A stretch of 64,000 nucleotides of DNA from Thermoplasmatales archaeon BRNA1 (GCA_000350305.1 CP002916.1:992001-1056000); one strand, 5' to 3'; counted from the first letter of the stretch, positions 24,114-33,907 are shown. Notes: a model not told the origin generated them from the sequence alone. Made by a program: numbers and translations.

Positions 24114-26561
24114 ATGTCAATGAAGATCCTCATCATCACTGAGAAGGCGAACGCAGCCCGCAGGATCGCGACCATCCTCTCCGACGGAAAATCACATTCC
24201 GCCTCGGCGGGAGGGGTCACCTCCCTTACCTTCGCCAGCAACGGCGACGAGTACAACGTCGTGTCCCTGAGGGGACACATCATGGAGCTGGACTACCCGG
24301 AGAAGTACAGCGACTGGAAGGCGGTCTCCCCGGTAGAGCTCGTCAACGCGACTCAGATCAAAACCGTGAGGGTCAAGAGCATCCTTTCCAAGATCTCCGA
24401 GCTTTCCGCCAAGGCGGACGAGATCATCATCGCGACCGACTACGACCGCGAGGGAGAGCTCATCGGGATGGAGACCGTCAAGGCCGCCGGCGTCGATATG
24501 GGCAAGGTCAAGAGGGCCAAATTCTCCGCACTCACCAAGGGTGAGATCGAGAACGCCTTCGCCAACCTCGTGGAGCCCGACGAGAAGCTCGCACAGGCCG
24601 CGGAGGCAAGGCAGATTGTCGACCTCTCCTGGGGAGCCGTCCTCACCAGGCTGATTTCCCTGTCATCCGGACAGGTCGGCAAGAACTTCATGTCCGTCGG
24701 AAGGGTACAGAGCCCCACCCTCAAGCTCCTGGTCGACAGGAACGAGGAGATCGAGAACTTCGTCCCCGTCCCCTATTGGACCATCCAGGGAAGGTTCGGC
24801 ATGCTCGCCTTCAGAGGGACCCACGAGGCCGGCGACATCTTCGACAGGGAGAAAGCGGAGGCAATCTACAACAGGACCAAGGACGTCAAGGAGGCGACCG
24901 TGAGCTCCTGCGAGAAGGGCCTGAAGGAGGAGTACCGCCCGCCGCCGTTCGACACCACCATGATGCAGGTCGAGGCGAACAAGATCGGCATCCCCCCGTC
25001 GGCGGCTATGAAACTCGCCGAGGACCTCTACACCGGAGGATACATCTCATACCCCCGTACCGAGAACACCGAGTATCCCCGCACCCTTTCGCTGAAGGGG
25101 GTGCTCGAGAAGCTCAAGGACTCCGAGTTCGCCGAGGAGGCTGCGGAGATCCTTGCCCAGGACAGGATATCCCCTTCCAGGGGAAAGAGGAGGACCACGG
25201 ACCATCCGCCTATCTACCCTACCGCGGGAGCCACCCAGGCCAAGCTCAAGGGGGACAAGTGGAAGCTCTATGAGCTCATCGTCCGCAGGTTCATGGCAAC
25301 CGTCGCCCCCAACGCCGTCGCGGAGACCACCAAGGCGGTCATCGACGTGGCCGGCGAGAAGTTCGTCGCGGAGGGCTACATCCAGAAGGAAAAGGGCTGG
25401 AAGAAGTACTACGGAAAGTACCTCCGTGCCGCCGAGTCCCGCGTGCCCGAGATGGCAGTCGGGGAGAAGATCGACGTCAGGAGCATCACCAACGAGGAGT
25501 CCCAGACAAAACCCCCGTACCGCTACAACCAGGGTTCGCTCATCCAGGAGATGGACCGCCTGCAGCTGGGGACCAAGTCAACCAGGCATGACATCATCGG
25601 CAAGTTGTTCTCCCGCAACTACGTCCAGGGCAACTACCTGATCCCCACCGCATCCGGGATCGCCCTCACCAAGGCCCTGGAGCACCACGGCGGAGGCATC
25701 ACCGAGCCCGAGATGACCGCCAAGCTCGAGATGGACATGCTGTCCATCGCAGGAGGGGAGAAGTCCCTCGGAGACGTCGTCGAAGAGTCGCAGAACATGC
25801 TCCGCAACGTCGCTATAACCATCAGCAACGAGGAGGAGGCCATCGGAGACGAGATCAAGGCCGCCCTCAAGAAGCAGCAGTATGTCGGCGTCTGCCCCGA
25901 GTGCGGCAACAGCATGACCGTCAAGAAATCCAAGAACGGGAACTTCATCGGATGCAACGGATACCCCGAGTGCAAGAAGGCGTTCCCGCTGCCCAAGGGC
26001 GCTATGGTCCAGATGACCGAGGACACCTGCCCCGAGTGCGGGCTCGCCCTCATCAGGGTCATCAGGAGGGGGATGCCCCCGTCCACCCAGTGCATCGACC
26101 CCAAGTGCGTTTCCAACACGGCCAAGAACGACCTCGGCCCCTGCCCGACCTGCGGCAAGGGAACCATCAGGGTCATGTTCTCCAAGGCCGGAAGGCGCTT
26201 CGCGGGTTGCTCCGAGTGGCCCGCCTGCACCCAGACCTATCCGCTCAGGCCTAGGGGAACCATCATCCCCACCGGCAATGCCTGCCCCGAGTGCGGTGCT
26301 CCTCTGATCAGCGTGGGATCCCTGACCGAGTGCATCAACCTGGACTGTCCCTCCCGCAAGAAGCACGCGTCCGCGTCCAAGACCGGTACCGGCACGGCTT
26401 CCCCGTCGGCGGACAACCGCATCGGAAAGGTGTTCACCGTGGTGGTCGCAGACAGGAAGAAGAGTTCCAAGAAGTCCTCGTCTGGCACTGCTAAGAAGAA
26501 AACCGTTAAGGGCTCAAAGAAATCCGAGAGCCCCCTTCTCGAGAACTCGGACGACGAGTGA
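24114..26561 (+). CDS. topA: DNA topoisomerase I (type IA)
   Basis: 815 residues. Toprim domain with IITEKANAARRIA and ATDYDREGEL, the catalytic tyrosine Tyr313 in YISYPRTENTEYP, then four C-terminal zinc-finger repeats (CPECGNSMTV, CPECGLALIRV, CPTCGKGTIRV, CPECGAPLISV; about residues 598-750) and a basic Lys/Ser-rich tail. It relaxes negative supercoils. The ATG lies about 26 nt downstream of TATAAATATAA, so it is leaderless. The fourth finger has a shorter hairpin than the first three. The gene ends 2 bp before the converging cobY. Confidence 0.95.
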   Translation: MSMKILIITEKANAARRIATILSDGKSHSASAGGVTSLTFASNGDEYNVVSLRGHIMELDYPEKYSDWKAVSPVELVNATQIKTVRVKSILSKISELSAKADEIIIATDYDREGELIGMETVKAAGVDMGKVKRAKFSALTKGEIENAFANLVEPDEKLAQAAEARQIVDLSWGAVLTRLISLSSGQVGKNFMSVGRVQSPTLKLLVDRNEEIENFVPVPYWTIQGRFGMLAFRGTHEAGDIFDREKAEAIYNRTKDVKEATVSSCEKGLKEEYRPPPFDTTMMQVEANKIGIPPSAAMKLAEDLYTGGYISYPRTENTEYPRTLSLKGVLEKLKDSEFAEEAAEILAQDRISPSRGKRRTTDHPPIYPTAGATQAKLKGDKWKLYELIVRRFMATVAPNAVAETTKAVIDVAGEKFVAEGYIQKEKGWKKYYGKYLRAAESRVPEMAVGEKIDVRSITNEESQTKPPYRYNQGSLIQEMDRLQLGTKSTRHDIIGKLFSRNYVQGNYLIPTASGIALTKALEHHGGGITEPEMTAKLEMDMLSIAGGEKSLGDVVEESQNMLRNVAITISNEEEAIGDEIKAALKKQQYVGVCPECGNSMTVKKSKNGNFIGCNGYPECKKAFPLPKGAMVQMTEDTCPECGLALIRVIRRGMPPSTQCIDPKCVSNTAKNDLGPCPTCGKGTIRVMFSKAGRRFAGCSEWPACTQTYPLRPRGTIIPTGNACPECGAPLISVGSLTECINLDCPSRKKHASASKTGTGTASPSADNRIGKVFTVVVADRKKSSKKSSSGTAKKKTVKGSKKSESPLLENSDDE

Positions 26562-26563
26562 TC

Positions 26564-27160
26564 TCAGAACAAACGCCGGGCGACGCTTAGCTCGTCCGGC
26601 GTGTTCACATTCACGGCGAGCTCGTGCCAATCCGTGTAGAGGCACTCCTCGTTCAGGTAGTCGCCCCTCAGGGTGGCCTCCCTGTCCATCACGGACAGCC
26701 CGGAGAGCACCCACTCCTTGTTGTTCACCTTCCTGGTGTATGAAGGGATGATACCCATTCCCCTGACGACCTCGGCATCCACCATGACGATCATCGACTG
26801 CATCTCCGGAACGAACGCACTGACCGCCTGATCGATGATCTGGGCATTTATAAGTGGGATGTCCGAGGGACATGTCACGACATACTTGCCGGACATGCTC
26901 TCGAAGGACTGGTGGAGATCCATCATGAAATCGTCCCCGGACGTCCTGATGGTCTCCACGCCCATGTCCTTGAGGAAAGCCTCGGTTTTAGGGGTGTTTG
27001 GGCTCACGGAGACCAGGACTCTGTCCACGGTCTCCGCGAACTGCATGGCCTTGACCACGCGTTCCACAACGTGTTTGCCGCCGATGATCTGCATCGGCTT
27101 CTCGATGCCGGTCTCCCCCATCCTGGTGCCTTTGCCACCTGCGTTGATGAGGGCTTCCAA
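26564..27160 (-). CDS. cobY: Adenosylcobinamide-phosphate guanylyltransferase CobY
   Basis: 198 residues. Archaeal GTP:AdoCbi-P guanylyltransferase, the non-orthologous replacement of CobU. The nucleotidyltransferase loop NAGGKGTRMG and the CPSDIPLI metal-site segment are clear. It makes AdoCbi-GDP, the CobS substrate. Last gene of the cobamide operon, 6 bp after cobS. Confidence 0.93.
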   Translation of the reverse strand: MEALINAGGKGTRMGETGIEKPMQIIGGKHVVERVVKAMQFAETVDRVLVSVSPNTPKTEAFLKDMGVETIRTSGDDFMMDLHQSFESMSGKYVVTCPSDIPLINAQIIDQAVSAFVPEMQSMIVMVDAEVVRGMGIIPSYTRKVNNKEWVLSGLSVMDREATLRGDYLNEECLYTDWHELAVNVNTPDELSVARRLF

Positions 27161-27166
27161 TTCGTA

Positions 27167-28105
27167 TCACAACCAGATCAGCCCGAGAACGAACAGCATG
27201 AGGAGCAGCGAGACCGCACGGGCGATCTCGTTGGTCGCACCGAGGATGTCGCCGTTGACGAACCCGAAGGTCCTGTTGGCGATCTTCGCCATTCCGAATC
27301 CGACGAGGACGGATGCGAGGACGGGCACGATGATCATGACCGCCATCTCCTTGCCGACGTCTCCGAAGTCGAAATCGGAGTACAGGACTCCGAGCACGAC
27401 CGCGATTGCCATGAATACTGCCGCGAGGATGGTGGACAGGATCATGGAGTTCATGCCGGTCTCTGCGACCTGCTTCCCTGCCATTCCGTCGCTGGGTTCT
27501 CCGAAGGCTGCGGCGACAACCTGCGCATTCTTCACGACGGCCTCGATTCCGAGGACGATGAACGGAACGCCGACAATTCCCCAGGGAATTCCGGTGTAGC
27601 AGGCGATCGACACCATGGTGACGATGAATGCGACGCCGAGTCCTCCGGCACCGATGGTGGTGTCCTTCAGGGCGCGGACGTGCTTCTCTTTGTCTCCGGA
27701 TGCGACCATTCCGTCTCCGAAATCCGCAAGTCCGTCGAAGTGGAGGAACTTGGACAGGATCAACACCGTGGCAATGGCTGCGACCGCTTCGATGAAAAGG
27801 CCGCCGATCACATAATCGATGATGAAAACGACGATGAACGCCGCCAGACCGATTATGAATCCGATGATCGGCACCAGCCAGAAGTTCTTCTCCATCGCAT
27901 CGCTTTCCCTCTCACCGACGTTCAGCTTGAAAATGGTGAAGAAAGAAAGCATTCCCTTGATAGCATCCACGATAGGAACGGGATTCGAGGATTTCTTAGG
28001 CTTCTCCTCGGAGACCTGCTCCTGGGAGTCCTGGAAGTCTTCGGAATCCTGGCAGCATTCCTGCTCCTGGACTTCGTATTCGTTGTTATTATCGGCATCA
28101 CTCAT
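27167..28105 (-). CDS. cobS: Cobamide 5'-phosphate synthase CobS
   Basis: 312 residues, integral membrane, with the DGLADFGDGM motif and the following KDTTIGAGG typical of CobS. It joins AdoCbi-GDP to the lower-ligand alpha-ribazole phosphate. It carries an unusual acidic, Glu/Gln/Asp/Cys-rich N-terminal extension of about 45 residues before the first helix; CobS is usually about 250 residues. A later start is possible but no Met fits well. Overlaps cbiZ by 8 bp. Confidence 0.92.
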   Translation of the reverse strand: MSDADNNNEYEVQEQECCQDSEDFQDSQEQVSEEKPKKSSNPVPIVDAIKGMLSFFTIFKLNVGERESDAMEKNFWLVPIIGFIIGLAAFIVVFIIDYVIGGLFIEAVAAIATVLILSKFLHFDGLADFGDGMVASGDKEKHVRALKDTTIGAGGLGVAFIVTMVSIACYTGIPWGIVGVPFIVLGIEAVVKNAQVVAAAFGEPSDGMAGKQVAETGMNSMILSTILAAVFMAIAVVLGVLYSDFDFGDVGKEMAVMIIVPVLASVLVGFGMAKIANRTFGFVNGDILGATNEIARAVSLLLMLFVLGLIWL

Positions 28106-29210
28106 CGCTATACCCCGTGAGGTAGCCTACTACCCCGCCTACTAATCCGTAAACGGTAGCCTCTAAATAACCGTTTATATCGCTGTCCTTCAGCGGGCGC
28201 ATGCCGAGGAGGTCCACGGTCTGGTCCCTTCCCCTGTCCTCGGAGATGTTTCCCGCGAGGAACGCGGCAAGGGTTCCGTCGCAGAGCACCGGGGGGACCT
28301 CGTTGCCGTATTGGCCGCAGATGCATCCCCTGTCGGCGAGATATCCGGCGGAAAGCGTGCCGAGAATGATCGCGCAGATGTCCTGGTCCGAAGCCATATC
28401 GGACAGGGTGGAATAGAAATCATCGCGCTGCTCCTCCCCTATCCCGAGAGCACTGGCACAATCCCAGATCATATCGGCGTCGACGCCGTGCTCCTTCAGG
28501 ATCTCGACTGCGTCGGCGGCATACGGTGATTCCCCCCTCTTGTGCAGGCATTCGCATACCGCTTTCCTGACCCCCCTCGCAAGGGACATTCCTGCGGGTG
28601 TGCCGGTGCCAGCGAAGGAGATCCTCTCGTTCCCGACCGGGGAGACGATCGCCATGGCGTCGGAGGTGGTCCCTGTCTCGGGATAGCCCATATCGTGCAT
28701 GGCCATCGCCTTTCCTTCTACGAGTGGGATCATGGCGTTTATCTTGCCCATGTCGTCCATGGGATGCGGGACGACCGCGACGATGTTGATTGTTCCCGCG
28801 ATAAGCTTCCTGTAGATCTCCATGGAACGGGCGGACTTCTCCTCCCATCCCGTGAGCGGGTCCCCCGCACGGACCGCATTGGTCACTCCCGCGGTGGCGG
28901 CTACGAACACCCTCTCCCCGTCCGCCTCCTCACAGGCGGTGGAGAACACGTACTTCACCTCCGCGGAGGTCATGAACCCCACGGAGTCGGAGGGGAGCCC
29001 GTACTGGGCCTGTTTGTCCCTCAGGTCCTGGATGTAGTTTCCGCTCCTGTAGTCGTGCGGTACCTGCATGATGAAGACGGTGTCGGTGACGCAGTGCCCG
29101 CCGTTCATGGGCGCGGAGCTGAGCACCTCCATCCTCTCTGTGAAACGTATGATGGCCGTGCCGGCCTTGCCGGGCTCCTCCATCACCTCTGCCGATTTGA
29201 CGTAATCCAA
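28098..29210 (-). CDS. cbiZ: Adenosylcobinamide amidohydrolase CbiZ, with C-terminal extension
   Basis: 370 residues. CbiZ removes the aminopropanol side chain from salvaged cobinamide to give adenosylcobyric acid. Core features: EVLSSAPMNGG, FVAATAGVTNAVRAGDP and the metal-site-like TTSDAMAIVSP. The CbiZ core is about 230 residues; the remaining 130 (EEQRDDFYSTLSDMASDQD onwards) look like a separate helical region ending in a short hydrophobic helix (EATVYGLVGGVVGYLTG). Lies between cobS and cbiB, so this is the canonical salvage CbiZ, unlike the two paralogues at 38-40 kb. Confidence 0.9.
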   Translation of the reverse strand: MDYVKSAEVMEEPGKAGTAIIRFTERMEVLSSAPMNGGHCVTDTVFIMQVPHDYRSGNYIQDLRDKQAQYGLPSDSVGFMTSAEVKYVFSTACEEADGERVFVAATAGVTNAVRAGDPLTGWEEKSARSMEIYRKLIAGTINIVAVVPHPMDDMGKINAMIPLVEGKAMAMHDMGYPETGTTSDAMAIVSPVGNERISFAGTGTPAGMSLARGVRKAVCECLHKRGESPYAADAVEILKEHGVDADMIWDCASALGIGEEQRDDFYSTLSDMASDQDICAIILGTLSAGYLADRGCICGQYGNEVPPVLCDGTLAAFLAGNISEDRGRDQTVDLLGMRPLKDSDINGYLEATVYGLVGGVVGYLTGYSDE

Positions 29211-30251
29211 TCAGAACACCTCTATGATGTCGTGGAGCCAGTCCTCCATGGCGACCTGCACGTGGATTCCCAGCAGGATCGAGACGGGGACGGCGATTAT
29301 GAACATGAACAGTATCGATGTGACCTCGATGAGGCGGTAACAGCGGGCGATATCATCGATGGAGGGCAGGGGGCCCTCTCCCATGACGTAGACGTCCTTC
29401 TTCTCGAAGGATATCCCCATGGCCGCCGCGGTGGCGGTCATCGGCCAACCGCTGTTGGGGCTGGGTGTGAGCTTGTGCTCGCGAATCGCCGCCTTCATGG
29501 CCGGCCTGCGGTTCTTCAGCCTCATCAGCCATGCTGCGAAGCCTATGAACAGGGGGGAGAGCCTGGACGGTATGAATCCAAGGACGTCGTCCCACCTCGC
29601 GGGGAAGTGACCGAGCATGTTGTACTTCTCGTTCCTCCTGCCCCACATGGCATCCATGAGGTTGGCGCATCTGAACATCACCGCGCCGAACATCCCGAGG
29701 ATGCCGTAATAGAAGAACGGGGAGACCACGCTGTCCACAAGGTTCTCGGAGATGGTCTCGCAGCATGAGGACGTCAGATGGGGTTCGTCCATGCCGCGGG
29801 TCTTGCGGTTTACCATCATCTGGGTCTTATCCGCGGCGGCATCGAGGTCGCCGTTCCTCAGGTCGTCCATGATGACGCTGCAGTTCTTGCGGAACAGGAA
29901 CAGGGAGTAGGTGACCTTGACCAGGAGACCCGTCATTACGATCCATGCGATCTCCCCCAGGTCGGAACCCTGTCCGAAAATCTCGAATCCGCAGACTCCC
30001 GCTAGCCCGTACCTCACGAGCATGAGGATCATCAGCGCGGCGAACGAGAACAGGACGAGCACGAGCATGTACGAAAGGAACCCGACGACGGTGGCCCACC
30101 AGGAAGTCCTGTTGTGCAGGCGCCTGTCAATGGCGTCGAGGAGGTTCCCCATCCACCTGAGGGGATGGTAGCGGTTCGGCACGTCGCCGACGTAACGGTC
30201 GATGAGCAGCGTCGATATGGCAATCAGAACCGCGTCGATCCAGAGTTCCAT
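29211..30251 (-). CDS. cbiB: Adenosylcobinamide-phosphate synthase CbiB
   Basis: 346-residue membrane protein that attaches (R)-1-amino-2-propanol phosphate to adenosylcobyric acid. Signature segments: LLIDRYVGDVPNRYHPLRWMG at the N-terminus, SSCCETISENLVDSVVSPFFYY, and HFPARWDDVLGFIPSRLSPLF. It abuts cbiZ (start right after its neighbour) and follows the CobD-like decarboxylase that makes its substrate. Confidence 0.93.
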   Translation of the reverse strand: MELWIDAVLIAISTLLIDRYVGDVPNRYHPLRWMGNLLDAIDRRLHNRTSWWATVVGFLSYMLVLVLFSFAALMILMLVRYGLAGVCGFEIFGQGSDLGEIAWIVMTGLLVKVTYSLFLFRKNCSVIMDDLRNGDLDAAADKTQMMVNRKTRGMDEPHLTSSCCETISENLVDSVVSPFFYYGILGMFGAVMFRCANLMDAMWGRRNEKYNMLGHFPARWDDVLGFIPSRLSPLFIGFAAWLMRLKNRRPAMKAAIREHKLTPSPNSGWPMTATAAAMGISFEKKDVYVMGEGPLPSIDDIARCYRLIEVTSILFMFIIAVPVSILLGIHVQVAMEDWLHDIIEVF

Positions 30252-30254
30252 GGC

Positions 30255-31373
30255 TCACAGACCCGGGAAAGAGGACATTACCTTCTCCGCAACCGAGATG
30301 AACCTCTCGTTGCGGGCGCGGTCCTTCACGCAGTAACGGATGTAATCCTCGAACTGCGGTCCGAACGACGCGCAGTCGCGCACCATGATGCCCTCCTTGA
30401 GCATCATCTTCTGCATCTCGGCTCCGGTGAGGCCCAGTGGCCTGCATGAAACGAAGTAGAAGAACGAGTCGGATACGGGACCGACCGGGAACCCGATGTC
30501 CTCCAGCCTCGCCTGCATGATCTCGCTCTCCTTACGGAGCTCCTTGGCGGCCACGTCCACATACCCCATGTTGTCCGTGAGGTACTTCACTACCGCCTGC
30601 TCCACGGTACCGAGGTTCCAGGGGAGGGACACCTTCTGCATCTCCGCGCAGATTTCCGGGTTGGACAGGCCGAAGCCGATCCTCATGCCGGGGATGGCGA
30701 AGGATTTGGTGAACGACTCCGCGACAAGGAGGTTCGTGTAGTCGTTGATGTAGGACGCGCAGGAGCGGAGGTCCGCATCTTTGGAGAGTCCGAGAAGGGT
30801 CTCGTCGAGGAACACGAGTGTGTCCATGTCCTCGCAGACCTTCACGATTTTTAGGATGTTGTCCTTGCTCTCCACCACTCCGGTGGGGTTGTTGGGGTTG
30901 CACAGGTAGAGCGCTTTGTACTGAGTAGACTGGAGCTGCGACTCCAGGTCCTCGAAGTCGATGTGGAAGCCGCTGTCGGGGGAGAGGTCGAAATAGTCGA
31001 CCTGCGCGCCGGCGATCTTGATCTGCTGCGTGTACTCCGCGAAGGAGGGCCTCGGCATGAGAACCAGGTCCCCGCGCTCCATGAACGCCGCGGGGAAGTT
31101 GCGGATGATCTCAGAGGATCCCGCTCCCATGACGACGTTCTCGGGTCTGATATCGAAGTACTTCGCGATGACCTCACGGTCCTCGGTGCACAGCGCATCG
31201 GGGTAGTGGCCGATGCCCCCGAGGGCCTTCTGGACCTCGGCGGCGAGCCCCGGGGGAGGTCCCATGGGGTTCAGGTTCTGGCTGTAATCCTCGACACCCG
31301 AGAGCTTCCAGCCCTGTCCCCCGTGGACGGTGGGAGGCAGGTCCTTCAGTTCCGCTCTAGGTTCGATCTGCAT
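30255..31373 (-). CDS. cobD: L-threonine-O-3-phosphate decarboxylase (CobD-like)
   Basis: 372-residue fold-type I PLP enzyme. The lysine motif ESFTKSFAIPGMRIGFG matches CobD, and the CNPNNPTGV loop is present. Histidinol-phosphate aminotransferase (HisC) is the close relative; placement directly upstream of cbiB favours CobD, which makes aminopropanol phosphate. I chose the ATG at 31373 because TATA TTATTACTAT (31401-31410) puts transcription near there; a GTG at 31388 is the alternative. First gene of the cobamide operon. Confidence 0.85.
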   Translation of the reverse strand: MQIEPRAELKDLPPTVHGGQGWKLSGVEDYSQNLNPMGPPPGLAAEVQKALGGIGHYPDALCTEDREVIAKYFDIRPENVVMGAGSSEIIRNFPAAFMERGDLVLMPRPSFAEYTQQIKIAGAQVDYFDLSPDSGFHIDFEDLESQLQSTQYKALYLCNPNNPTGVVESKDNILKIVKVCEDMDTLVFLDETLLGLSKDADLRSCASYINDYTNLLVAESFTKSFAIPGMRIGFGLSNPEICAEMQKVSLPWNLGTVEQAVVKYLTDNMGYVDVAAKELRKESEIMQARLEDIGFPVGPVSDSFFYFVSCRPLGLTGAEMQKMMLKEGIMVRDCASFGPQFEDYIRYCVKDRARNERFISVAEKVMSSFPGL

Positions 31374-31432
31374 TGCTATCGCCCCCACTATCGCGCGCAG
31401 ATAGTAATAATTGGCGGTCGGAAGACGCGGAG

Positions 31433-31558
31433 TCAGTCCGATTCCGTTTCCGCCTCCTTCGAGAAGTAGCCCGCCAGCAGAGCCCCGGGGACGGCAGCTA
31501 GTGCGAGGGACGGGAAGGACGAGGATGCTAGCGGTGTGGCGAGGCCGGAGTTCTGCAT
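31433..31558 (-). CDS. Possible 41-residue hydrophobic peptide
   Basis: ATG at 31556-31558 and TGA at 31433-31435; the product begins MQNSGLATPLASSSF, with a hydrophobic middle (LALAAVPGALLAGYF) and a charged end KEAETESD. A TATA-like CTTATTAACC lies about 28 nt before the ATG, fitting a leaderless message, but the same AT stretch serves the divergent dcd gene. Not recognised; weak. Confidence 0.3.
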   Translation of the reverse strand: MQNSGLATPLASSSFPSLALAAVPGALLAGYFSKEAETESD

Positions 31559-31615
31559 GCCTTCGCGACTGACTTCGGACGCGAGGTTAATAAGTTGAAT
31601 GCGCTCTCATCCCGC

Positions 31616-32104
31616 ATGACCATTCTGTCCGACCGCGACATCGTGAAAGGCGTGAAAGAGGGGACCATCGGGATTTCCGACTGGAACGACAAGAGCCTCA
31701 CCCCCAACGGGTACGACGTGAGGGTCGCCGAGATCTCCATAAACGGCACCGTCCACGGTGCGGACGAGGGTGTCGTGAAGATCCCTCCGAAGACAATGTT
31801 CTACGTCTCCACCATCGAGCGCGTGAGGATGGCCGACGACGTCTGTGGCAACCTCTGGCTCCGCACCTCCTGGATCAGGAAGGGGATCATAGCTGCCTTC
31901 GGCATGGTCGATGCGGGATTCGAGGGCACACTCACCCTGGGAAGCTACAACAGTTCCGACCACGAGGTAGAGATCCCCATCGGCGAGAGGTACTGCCAAC
32001 TGGTCTTCCAGACAATGTCCTCCCCGTCCGAGAAGAGCTATGAGAAGCGCTCCGGACATTACCAGAACCAGACCGGCGTGACGCTCGAGCCCAAGAAGCA
32101 GTGA
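31616..32104 (+). CDS. dcd: dCTP deaminase
   Basis: 162 residues. Converts dCTP to dUTP (possibly dUMP if bifunctional). Family motifs: LTPNGYDVRV, RTSWIRKGI and DAGFEGTLTLG with the catalytic glutamate. The ATG at 31616 lies about 25 nt after GGTTAATAAG, so it is probably leaderless. Its stop overlaps the converging Trm5-like gene boundary. Confidence 0.92.
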   Translation: MTILSDRDIVKGVKEGTIGISDWNDKSLTPNGYDVRVAEISINGTVHGADEGVVKIPPKTMFYVSTIERVRMADDVCGNLWLRTSWIRKGIIAAFGMVDAGFEGTLTLGSYNSSDHEVEIPIGERYCQLVFQTMSSPSEKSYEKRSGHYQNQTGVTLEPKKQ

Positions 32105-33106
32105 TCAGGCAGACCTGATATCGAAAACGTAAACGCTCTTCGTGGGGGAGTAGTTCTTCAGCTCCTCCACGTGGGCGATTTCCATCAAAAGACCCAGATC
32201 GCTCATTTTCGATGTGATCTGTTCCTTGTATCCTTCCAGTTCGGACCTCTCTAGGATCTTGTGCATATGGACCATCCCGCCGGATTTCACGCATCCGAGG
32301 GCATCCTGGAGAAACTCGTCCGCTATCTGCGGGAGGTTCATCAGCACCCTGTCGGCCTTGGGAAGGGTCTTCACCACCTCCCTCCCGTCGCCGATGATTG
32401 GCTCGATCTTCGTGATGCGGTTGAGCCTCATGTTCTCCCTCATGAACCTCTCGCACTCGGGGTTAAGGTCGATGGAGTAGACGATACCTGGATCGGCATT
32501 GCGGCAGATCACGCATCCGAACGGTGCGACGCCGGCGAACATATCGGTGATGGTCTCCCCCGGCCTAACCATCCTCGCAATCCTCATCCTCTCGGTGGCA
32601 AGTCTGGGGTTGAAGTACACCTTCGACGGGTCCGTCATCATGCGGACGCCGTTCTCCTTGTGGATTACCTCGGAGGAGCCCTCGCCGTAGATCTTCACGA
32701 GCTCGCGGACCCTGAACTCCCCCTTCACACCGGCGTCGTCGAACACCGCGCGGATGTTGGGGGTAACCTGGACGAGCGCCCTCCCTATCTCCCCGGAGTA
32801 AGGCTTCAGCCCGTCCTCGAGCTTCATTATTGCAATATCGCCGATGACGTCGAAGGCCGAAGGAAGCATCGCCCTTATGTCATCTGGTACTTTTGCTACA
32901 GCCTTGTAATCCGTCTCCTGACGGGGCTGTTCCCCGAGCTCGAAATCGACGACCTCATACCCTTCGTACGAGTCTGCCAGGATCGGGATCAGGAGGAAAT
33001 CCCCGTCCGCGCCGATACGGTGGCGGTGGTCGAGGATGCCCCCGTCCATGAGGGCCTTCCTGACCTGCTCGCCTTCGGATTTCGGGACGCGGACGCATCT
33101 GGACAT
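32105..33106 (-). CDS. Trm5-like tRNA (guanine37-N1)-methyltransferase
   Basis: 333 residues. A class I SAM methyltransferase with an N-terminal domain; motifs DMFAGVAPFGCVI, SIDLNPECERFMRENM and the catalytic-type NLPQ are those of the archaeal Trm5/TrmN group. It methylates G37 of tRNA 3' of the anticodon, with inosine/wyosine relatives as alternatives. Cotranscribed with dphB, directly downstream of it. Confidence 0.88.
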   Translation of the reverse strand: MSRCVRVPKSEGEQVRKALMDGGILDHRHRIGADGDFLLIPILADSYEGYEVVDFELGEQPRQETDYKAVAKVPDDIRAMLPSAFDVIGDIAIMKLEDGLKPYSGEIGRALVQVTPNIRAVFDDAGVKGEFRVRELVKIYGEGSSEVIHKENGVRMMTDPSKVYFNPRLATERMRIARMVRPGETITDMFAGVAPFGCVICRNADPGIVYSIDLNPECERFMRENMRLNRITKIEPIIGDGREVVKTLPKADRVLMNLPQIADEFLQDALGCVKSGGMVHMHKILERSELEGYKEQITSKMSDLGLLMEIAHVEELKNYSPTKSVYVFDIRSA

Positions 33107-33907
33107 TCAATCGTCGTCCTGGATGATCTCTTTGGGAGCGTCGGCGAAGTCCACCAGCGCCTCGGCCTCCATGAAGTGGAGGTTTCCGGGGAGGACGAGG
33201 GACTGCAGGGGTGCGCCCAGGTCCATCTCCAGGAGGTCCTTCGGGTATCCCGCGACGATCTTCTGGTCGGGGGCTCCCGCGTGGGAGATGACGCACATGA
33301 GGGTCTTGTCGGTGATGAGCCCCTCCTGCCACTTCTCCTCTCCGGAGATCAGCCACTCGAGGGCCTCTTTTGCGGTCATGTAGCGGAGCTCCTCGGCGCG
33401 GATGTCCAACAGGATGAGGGTGTGGAGGCCGCGCTTCTTGTTCTCCATGATGTGGTCGTAGGGGGACTTCGGCTGGTAGTTCCTCTCCAGGAACGGGATG
33501 GTGACCGCCCTTCCGAACTTGTAGGGCTGGAGACCGAACATGGTGGGGACCGCGGTGAAGATGGAGATCCCGTTGAAGATGCGGACAGGGATGCCCTCGT
33601 ACTGCGCCTGGATCCTGAGGTCCACGTGGGTGGTGGCAAGCATAGTGTCTCCGGCGGTGATGAATGCGGTGCTGCACTCCTTGGCGGAGTCGATGATGGC
33701 GTGGCCTTCCTCGACCTCTGAGCGGTAGACGACCTCGATCTTCTTGCCGATGGCTTCCTCGAGGTCCTTGACCTCGACACCTATGACACTGGAGGTGTAG
33801 AACTCGCCGAAGATCCTATCGCAGTTCTTCAGAGCGTTCAGGGCGGCGACGGTCATGCCGTCCACGCCGCTGAGGCCGAGTCCGATGAAAATGAGCTCGG
33901 ATGACAT
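33107..33907 (-). CDS. dphB: Diphthine synthase DphB
   Basis: 266 residues from the ATG at 33907 (MSSELIFIGLGLSG). Methylates the modified histidine of archaeal EF-2 on the path to diphthamide. Motifs: FIGLGLSG, a TAGDTMLATTHVDLR segment and AVPTMFGLQPYKFGRAVTIP. A TATA TTAATAAA about 25 nt before the ATG decides this start over the longer frame. A short acidic tail IIQDDD ends it. Confidence 0.93.
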   Translation of the reverse strand: MSSELIFIGLGLSGVDGMTVAALNALKNCDRIFGEFYTSSVIGVEVKDLEEAIGKKIEVVYRSEVEEGHAIIDSAKECSTAFITAGDTMLATTHVDLRIQAQYEGIPVRIFNGISIFTAVPTMFGLQPYKFGRAVTIPFLERNYQPKSPYDHIMENKKRGLHTLILLDIRAEELRYMTAKEALEWLISGEEKWQEGLITDKTLMCVISHAGAPDQKIVAGYPKDLLEMDLGAPLQSLVLPGNLHFMEAEALVDFADAPKEIIQDDD

